Below are positions 5,171 through 10,116 of a DNA stretch of 10,116 nucleotides, one piece after another. Numbering within the stretch: position 1 is the stretch's first letter; each line of letters starts with the position of its first letter. The position numbers and the translations under genes are program-made. A model generated the notes under the pieces. It was not told the DNA's origin, ran no database searches, and saw only the letters and a program-made list of their open reading frames with translations. Origin of the DNA: CAYGVX01 sp964544285 (GTDB taxonomy: Archaea > Thermoproteota > Bathyarchaeia > Bathyarchaeales > SOJC01); the NCBI GenBank assembly GCA_964544285.1, contig CAZJAQ010000049.1, positions 1 through 10,116 on the forward strand. The letters are read 5' to 3'.

Positions 5171-8100
5171 ATGGCTGAAGGAAAAGTAGGCGCCGTGTTG
5201 GTGGTCGGTGGAGGAGTCGGAGGAATCCAAGCAGCCCTAGACCTCGCAGACTCTGGTTTCAAGGTTTACCTGCTCGATCAGTCGCCCAGCATCGGTGGCG
5301 TCATGGCACAGCTCGACAAGACGTTCCCCACAAACGACTGTTCAATGTGCATTCTCGCGCCCAAACTGGTGGCAACTGGAAGACACCCGAACATTAACTT
5401 GATAACGAACGGCGAAATCACAGGCTTGAGCGGTCACGCTGGAAACTTCGAAGTGAGAGTTCGAAAACGGAGTCGTTACATAATCGAAGAAAAATGCAAC
5501 GGCTGCGGGCTGTGCGCACAGAAATGTCCAGTAGAAGCAGTAGACACCTTCAACGAAGGGCTTGGCAAGAGAAGCGCCATTTACGTTGAGTATCCGCAGG
5601 CTGTTCCATTAAAGTTCATCATCGACCGAGACAAATGCGTTGGATGCGGGACATGCCAAGAAATCTGCAAGGCAAAAGCAATTGACTATGAGCAACGAGA
5701 CAGCGAAGCAGCTTTGAAAGTGGGCTCGATAATTCTTGCACCGGGCTTTGAGCCCTTCGATGCGAGGCTAAAAAGTGAATACGGTTATGGACGATTTCCT
5801 AACGTGGTCACGAGCATCGAGTTTGAACGTATTCTGAGCGCTTCAGGACCCTACGGCGGGCTCGTCTTGAGACCTTCCGATGGTGAGATTCCCAAGAGGG
5901 TAGCTTTTGTTCAATGCGTGGGTTCGAGGGATGCGCAGATTGGAAACAACTACTGTTCTGCCGCATGCTGCATGTACGGCATCAAAGAGGCGATAATAGC
6001 CAAGGAACACGTGCCCATCAAGCTGAACTGTTCAATATTCTACATGGACATTCGCGCTTACGGAAAAGAGTTTGATGCTTACTACAACCGTGCTCAAGGA
6101 GAGTATGGCATAAGATTCGTGAGGTCGAGGGTAGCGAGCGTTACAGAAGACCCGTCTACTAACAATCTTTCGTTGCATTACGTGGAAGACGAAGAGCCGA
6201 GAACCGAAGAATTCGACATGGTAGTCTTGTCCATCGGGATGCAGCCTCCGAAAAACGCTGGAAAACTAGCCGAAACTTTAGGCATAAGGCTCAATGGCTA
6301 CAAGTTCTGCCAAACAAACGCCTTCTCACCAGTCGAAACTTCAGAGCCTGGCATTTTCGTCTGTGGAGCTTTCAGTGCACCCAAAGACATTCCCGAAAGT
6401 GTTGCCCAAGCCAGCGGCGCCGCAGCAAAAGCCATGAGTGTAATCGCTTCTGAAAGGGGAAAAGAGATAGTCGAGAAAGAGTATCCGCCTGAAAGAGACG
6501 TAACTCAAGAGGAGCCACGCATAGGAGTCTTCGTTTGCCACTGTGGAATAAACATCGGTGGAGTGGTCAAAGTCCCAGAGGTCGTGGAATTCGCCAAAAA
6601 GCTGCCCAACGTAGTTTACGCTGAAGCAAACCTCTACACTTGCTCGCAGGATACGCAGGGAATCATAAGAGAGAAAATTAAAGAACACAACCTTAATCGT
6701 GTCATCGTGGCCTCATGCACACCCAGAACCCACGAACCATTGTTCAGAGAAACGGTGCGAGAAACCGGCTTGAACCCATACCTCTTCGAGATGGTAAACA
6801 TACGCGACCAATGCAGTTGGGTGCACATGCACCAGCCAGAAGAAGCAACGGAAAAAGCCAAAGAACTGGTTCGGTCAGTGGTCGCAAAGGCACGATTGCT
6901 GAAGCCTTTAGAAAAGCCGATAATAAACGTGACACCCGTAGGCTTGGTCATCGGCGGCGGAGTCTCAGGCATGACCGCTGCCCTCGAACTCGCCAAACAA
7001 GGCTTCGAAGTACATCTAGTGGAACGCGAAAAAGAGTTGGGCGGACATCTACGCAACATCCACTATACGCTTGAAGGTGAAGACCCTCAAGAATACTTGG
7101 GCATACTGACCAAAGAGGCTGCAGGGAACAGCAGAATCCACGTTCACTTGGGTGCCGAAGTCACCGACGTCAGCGGCTTCGTCGGCAACTTCAAATCTAA
7201 AATAAAGCAAGGTGGAAAGGAACAAGAGGTTGAAAACGGAATAGTGATAGTAGCCACGGGCGCAACAGAATACAAGCCAGTCGAATACTTATACGGCAAT
7301 GTTCCTGGCGTCATGACACAACACGAGTTGGAAGACTCGCTTGCCAAGGGCGAGTTCAAAGCCGAAAACGTCGTTATGATTCAATGCGTCGGCGCCAGGA
7401 ATGAGGAGAAGCCCAACTGCGCCCGCATCTGCTGTGGACAGGCGATAAAGAACGCTCTGAAGATAAAGGAGACAAGTCCTGAGACAGATGTCTACGTACT
7501 GTACAAGGATATACGGAGCTACGGTTTCAAAGAAGACTACTACCGCGAAGCAGCCGAGAAGGGCGTGTTGTTCGTAAACTACACCGACGACAGAAAACCC
7601 AGAGTGACAAACGAAAAAGGCAAACTTAAAGTAACTTTCTGGGAACCCATAATCAAGCAGGAAGTAGAATTAGAACCAGAAGTCATAGCCTTGAGCGCAG
7701 CCACGATTCCAAACCCAGACAACAAGCACATCGCAGAAATGCTCAAAGTCCCGTTAACAAAAGACGGGTTCTTCTTAGAAGCCCACATGAAACTCCGCCC
7801 AGTGGATTTCCAGACCGACGGAGTCTTCCTCTGCGGAATGGCACATTCGCCTAAGTTCATTGACGAAAGCATATCCCAAGCATGCGCAGCCGCCGCCCGA
7901 GCCGCAACAATACTCTCGAAGAAGACGCTGGAGATGGAAGGAATCATCGCAAACGTTAACGAAGACTTCTGCAGCGGCTGCAGAATCTGTGAACATCTTT
8001 GCCCCTACAACGCGATTGAAATGAAAGAAAAGGAAGGTGGAAAAGTGGCTGCTCACGTGATTGAAGCCCTGTGCAAAGGCTGCGGAGTATGCGGCACGGC

Positions 8101-8194
8101 ATGTCCCACGAAAGCCATCGCGTTGGGACATTTCACGACGGAAGAGATTTTGGCTCAAGTAAGAGCCGCCCTTATTGAGGAGGCAAGAGCATGA
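5171..8194 (+). CDS. hdrA: Internally duplicated heterodisulfide reductase subunit A (HdrA)
   Basis: 1007 residues, against roughly 650 for single HdrA. Half 1 (about 1-430): FAD site GGGVGG (13-18), HdrA signature TFPTNDCSMCILAPKL (C57, C60), an inserted two-cluster ferredoxin (C109, C112, C115, C119; C156, C159, C162, C166) and a second flavin-domain segment (GIFVCGAF at 395). Half 2 (about 450-1007): the HdrA N-terminal domain with C456, C458, C491, C516 and C548, a second FAD site GGGVSG (595-600), and a C-terminal ferredoxin (C934, C937, C940, C944; C968, C971, C974, C978). HdrA is the flavin-based bifurcating subunit that takes electrons from MvhD and splits them between HdrBC and ferredoxin. 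The duplication brings a second flavin domain. Start at 5171 with GGAGGTG eight bases upstream; the stop overlaps the next ATG (ATGA). Fused HdrA proteins are known in archaea and sulfate reducers. Confidence 0.93.
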   Translation: MAEGKVGAVLVVGGGVGGIQAALDLADSGFKVYLLDQSPSIGGVMAQLDKTFPTNDCSMCILAPKLVATGRHPNINLITNGEITGLSGHAGNFEVRVRKRSRYIIEEKCNGCGLCAQKCPVEAVDTFNEGLGKRSAIYVEYPQAVPLKFIIDRDKCVGCGTCQEICKAKAIDYEQRDSEAALKVGSIILAPGFEPFDARLKSEYGYGRFPNVVTSIEFERILSASGPYGGLVLRPSDGEIPKRVAFVQCVGSRDAQIGNNYCSAACCMYGIKEAIIAKEHVPIKLNCSIFYMDIRAYGKEFDAYYNRAQGEYGIRFVRSRVASVTEDPSTNNLSLHYVEDEEPRTEEFDMVVLSIGMQPPKNAGKLAETLGIRLNGYKFCQTNAFSPVETSEPGIFVCGAFSAPKDIPESVAQASGAAAKAMSVIASERGKEIVEKEYPPERDVTQEEPRIGVFVCHCGINIGGVVKVPEVVEFAKKLPNVVYAEANLYTCSQDTQGIIREKIKEHNLNRVIVASCTPRTHEPLFRETVRETGLNPYLFEMVNIRDQCSWVHMHQPEEATEKAKELVRSVVAKARLLKPLEKPIINVTPVGLVIGGGVSGMTAALELAKQGFEVHLVEREKELGGHLRNIHYTLEGEDPQEYLGILTKEAAGNSRIHVHLGAEVTDVSGFVGNFKSKIKQGGKEQEVENGIVIVATGATEYKPVEYLYGNVPGVMTQHELEDSLAKGEFKAENVVMIQCVGARNEEKPNCARICCGQAIKNALKIKETSPETDVYVLYKDIRSYGFKEDYYREAAEKGVLFVNYTDDRKPRVTNEKGKLKVTFWEPIIKQEVELEPEVIALSAATIPNPDNKHIAEMLKVPLTKDGFFLEAHMKLRPVDFQTDGVFLCGMAHSPKFIDESISQACAAAARAATILSKKTLEMEGIIANVNEDFCSGCRICEHLCPYNAIEMKEKEGGKVAAHVIEALCKGCGVCGTACPTKAIALGHFTTEEILAQVRAALIEEARA

Positions 8195-8625
8195 CAGAGA
8201 AGGAAGGTTTCGAGCCGAAAATAATCGGTTTTCTCTGCAACTGGTGCTCCTACGCTGGAGCAGACCTTGCAGGCGTCAGCAGAATCCAGTACCCACCGAA
8301 CATTCGGATAATTCGCGTCATGTGCAGTGGCAGAGTCGACCCCGCTTTTATCTTGGAAGCCTTCAAGGACGGTGCAGACGGAGTGCTCGTAGCTGGCTGC
8401 CACCTACCCTCAGACTGCCACTACCTCAGCGGAAACTTCAAAGCATCCAGGAGAATAGCGCTTCTGAGAAAAGTTTTGGAAGACTTTGGGTTAGAACCTG
8501 AGCGGCTGCGGTTGGAGTGGGTCTCGGCTAGCGAAGGAGACAAATTTGCGTCCATAGTGCGGGACATGGTTGACCAGATAAAGAAGATTGGACCAAACCC
8601 CCTGAAGAATGGAGGTAAAACGTGA
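8191..8625 (+). CDS. mvhD: MvhD, [2Fe-2S] adaptor between hydrogenase and HdrA
   Basis: 144 residues, normal MvhD length. It has the full set of conserved cysteines: C16-N-W-C19, C45 in VMCSGRVDP, C70 in VAGCHLPSDC and C76. The blocks GADGVLVAGCH, DCHYLSGN and RLEWVSASEG are typical of the family. In the Mvh-Hdr complex of methanogens MvhD carries electrons from MvhG to HdrA in the cytoplasm. The ATG overlaps the hdrA stop (ATGA), with GAGGAGG (8177-8183) seven bases upstream, and the stop overlaps hdrC, so it is tightly coupled with HdrA and HdrC. It is the canonical counterpart of the variant adaptor at 4593. Confidence 0.93.
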   Translation: MTEKEGFEPKIIGFLCNWCSYAGADLAGVSRIQYPPNIRIIRVMCSGRVDPAFILEAFKDGADGVLVAGCHLPSDCHYLSGNFKASRRIALLRKVLEDFGLEPERLRLEWVSASEGDKFASIVRDMVDQIKKIGPNPLKNGGKT

Positions 8626-9158
8626 TGAATGAAGCGGTTGCTGCTGAGCAGAAGCCCGTAAAGACCACGGAAATTGACTCGAATTTTAAGTATGAAGTAG
8701 GCAAGATTCATGGTGGAGAAAAGCTGCTCAAATGCTTCCAATGTGGCACATGCACTTCAGACTGTCCCATAGCGAAGTTTAGCGACACCTACCGCCCCAG
8801 ACAGATAATACGCATGGCGCAGCTTGGATTGAAGGAAAGAGTCTTACCCCTAGACACGCTGTGGCTCTGTGCCTCATGCTTCACGTGCACCGACCGCTGC
8901 CCCCAAGACGTAGAAGTCGCAAGTGTCATACGTGTTTTAAAGAACCTAGCCGCCCAACAAGGCTACGTCCCCCGAGTCTTTAAAGACTTAGGCTCGAGCA
9001 TCCTAGAAACCGGATACGCTTATAGAATCCCCGAATTAAGACTTAAAAAACGCGAAGAGCTGGGACTGCCACCTCTACCCAAGGGCAATCCTGAAAGCTT
9101 AAGCAAGACTCTTCGTGGTGTGCACTTTCGAAAACTTGTGGAAAAGAGGGAAGGATAG
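8625..9158 (+). CDS. hdrC: Heterodisulfide reductase subunit C (HdrC)
   Basis: 177 residues, soluble, with two [4Fe-4S] motifs: C37-FQ-C40-GT-C43-TSD-C47-P and C82-AS-C85-FT-C88-TDR-C92-P. This is the usual HdrC layout, in which the clusters carry electrons from HdrA to HdrB. About 20 N-terminal residues precede the first recognisable structure, and a basic C-terminal tail (about 135-177) follows the clusters. No membrane helices are seen, so this is the soluble HdrABC type rather than HdrDE. The ATG at 8625 shares one base with the mvhD stop (TGATG) and has GGAGGT (8611-8616) eight bases upstream. A GTG one codon earlier is less well placed. Confidence 0.92.
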   Translation: MNEAVAAEQKPVKTTEIDSNFKYEVGKIHGGEKLLKCFQCGTCTSDCPIAKFSDTYRPRQIIRMAQLGLKERVLPLDTLWLCASCFTCTDRCPQDVEVASVIRVLKNLAAQQGYVPRVFKDLGSSILETGYAYRIPELRLKKREELGLPPLPKGNPESLSKTLRGVHFRKLVEKREG

Positions 9159-9162
9159 AAGG

Positions 9163-10056
9163 ATGGCGAGACAGAGCAGATATTTGATTTTCCTCGGCTG
9201 TGCGATTCCCTACCGAGTGACGGCTTACGAGGTTTCAGCGAGAAAAGTTTTGCACAAGCTCGGCGTGGAGCTGGTGGAGATGCCCGAGTTCAATTGCTGC
9301 GGGCTACCCATGGACCCAGTTGACCACGAAATGATGCTGATAATGGCTGCGAGAAACTTGGCGCTGGCGGAGAAAGAAGGCTTGAACGTTCTAGCTCTCT
9401 GCACTGGCTGCGCTGGAACGTTGAGGAAAGTTAACAAAATGCTTAAAGAGGACAAGAAGCTTCGGGAAGAGGTAAACGCTTGCTTAAAGGAAGCAGGATT
9501 AGAGTTTAAGGGTGCGGTGGAAGTGAAGCACTTAGTTCAAGTGTTGGTTGAAGACGTGGGACTGGAGAGGGTGAAAAACAAGGTGGTCAAACCGCTTACA
9601 TCGCTTAAAGTCGCTGAACACAACGGCTGCCACGTCCTAAGACCCAGAGAGTACTCAGGGTTCGACGACCCAGAAGACCCGAAAATGCTCAAAAACCTAA
9701 TAGAAGCCACGGGCGCCACGTGCTTGGACTACATGGACGAGGCTGAATGCTGCGGAGCACCCTCAGCGGGCATAAACGACAAAATCCCCCTTCAACTGAC
9801 CAGGGAGAAGCTGAACCACGTTAAGAGCGTCGGCGCCCAAGCCCTGATAACCATCTGTCCCTTCTGTCACATGATGTATGACACCAATCAGGTTCGCATC
9901 GAGAAAATGTTCAGCGAAAACTACGGCATACCAGTACTGCACTACACACAACTTTTAGGCTTAGCTATGGGCTTAGCACCTGAGGAACTAGCCCTCAAGG
10001 AACTTCGAGTTGACGCTTCTAAAATCTTAGAACAAATTCAAAAAGAGGTTATGTAG
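9163..10056 (+). CDS. hdrB: Heterodisulfide reductase subunit B (HdrB)
   Basis: 297 residues with two complete CCG motifs: C13, C45-C46-G, C80-T-G-C83 (spacing 31 and 33), and C156, C196-C197-G, C232-P-F-C235 (spacing 39 and 34). In methanogen HdrB these bind two noncubane [4Fe-4S] clusters that cleave CoM-S-S-CoB. Intact motifs indicate a catalytically competent disulfide reductase, but the substrate in this organism is unknown without mcr or other context. The start at ATG 9163 matches the family start (SRYLIFLGC) and has GAGGGAAGG (9146-9154) eight bases upstream. An in-frame GTG at 9115 would overlap hdrC by 44 bases and is rejected. Spacers are four bases after hdrC and one base before the next gene. 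Confidence 0.93.
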   Translation: MARQSRYLIFLGCAIPYRVTAYEVSARKVLHKLGVELVEMPEFNCCGLPMDPVDHEMMLIMAARNLALAEKEGLNVLALCTGCAGTLRKVNKMLKEDKKLREEVNACLKEAGLEFKGAVEVKHLVQVLVEDVGLERVKNKVVKPLTSLKVAEHNGCHVLRPREYSGFDDPEDPKMLKNLIEATGATCLDYMDEAECCGAPSAGINDKIPLQLTREKLNHVKSVGAQALITICPFCHMMYDTNQVRIEKMFSENYGIPVLHYTQLLGLAMGLAPEELALKELRVDASKILEQIQKEVM

Positions 10057-10057
10057 A

Positions 10058-10116
10058 ATGACTGAAGAAAAACTAAAATTCGCCTTCTATTGGGCTGCTA
10101 GTTGTGGTGGCTGCGA
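10058..10116 (+). CDS. mvhG: MvhG-type [NiFe] hydrogenase small subunit, N-terminal fragment
   Basis: 19 residues are visible before the right edge: MTEEKLKFAFYWAASCGGC. The CGGC motif (C16, C19) is the N-terminal cluster motif of Mvh/Vhu small subunits. It starts one base after the hdrB stop with GAGG (10045-10048) nine bases upstream, so it belongs to the Hdr operon. Its position after hdrB and with mvhD in the same operon supports an Mvh hydrogenase small subunit feeding HdrA, with mvhA expected beyond the edge. It is a paralogue of the gene at 1-100 on the minus strand: 17 of 19 residues and about 48 of 59 bases agree, and most base changes are silent. Confidence 0.78.
   Translation, partial: MTEEKLKFAFYWAASCGGC

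Noticed and set aside
6341..7074. Open frames of 60-140 codons antisense or frame-shifted within hdrA and neighbouring genes
   Set aside because: They lie entirely inside strongly supported genes, show no recognisable domains, and are expected by chance in cysteine- and charge-rich coding sequence.
9115..9162. Upstream GTG start for hdrB
   Set aside because: It would overlap hdrC by 44 bases and add residues not seen in HdrB. ATG 9163 has a strong ribosome site and the family start.
1..10116. CRISPR arrays, tRNA or rRNA genes, insertion sequences
   Set aside because: I see no regularly spaced repeats, no tRNA-like cloverleaf segments, no rRNA motifs and no transposase coding sequence.

Overview
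The window looks archaeal, and the gene set (Hdr/Mvh proteins, a PhoU protein with an AbrB-type N-terminus, TATA-like boxes ahead of the genes) resembles Bathyarchaeia or related Hdr-bearing lineages. That lineage guess rests on gene content only and is weak. Two runs of exactly 100 N (2434-2533 and 4743-4842) mark scaffold gaps of unknown true size, and each interrupts a gene.

Left arm, minus strand, read right to left: a PhoU-type regulator with an AbrB-like N-terminus (890-1936), a small VIT1/CCC1-like membrane protein (189-722), and the first 33 residues of an MvhG-type hydrogenase small subunit running off the left edge (1-100). A divergent promoter region (about 1946-2046) separates this arm from the right arm. 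It holds back-to-back TATA-like boxes and a tandem GTATTTAC repeat.

Right arm, plus strand: a compact, probably co-transcribed redox operon fills the rest. It starts with an unusual protein that joins a ribbon-helix-helix DNA-binding domain to a glycine-cleavage H (lipoyl-carrier) fold lacking the lipoyl lysine, interrupted by gap 1. Then come a GltD-like flavoprotein with many [4Fe-4S] motifs, an MvhD-like protein with an altered CxxC (cut by gap 2, with a C-terminal winged-helix-like piece after it), a 1007-residue internally duplicated HdrA, a canonical MvhD, HdrC, HdrB with both CCG motifs intact, and the start of a second MvhG-type subunit that runs off the right edge. From the GltD-like gene on, junctions are ATGA or TGATG overlaps or 1-4 nt spacers with strong Shine-Dalgarno sequences.

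Taken together, the right arm reads as a flavin-based electron-bifurcating Hdr/Mvh complex with two possible electron entry routes. One is H2 through MvhG and a presumed MvhA beyond the edge. The other is NAD(P)H through the GltD-like protein and its own MvhD-like adaptor. HdrA would be the bifurcating centre and HdrBC the disulfide-reducing end. The most unusual parts are the RHH-GcvH-like protein at the head of the operon, the second adaptor with its HTH-like tail, and the near-identical MvhG N-termini at the two ends of the window pointing outward in opposite directions.
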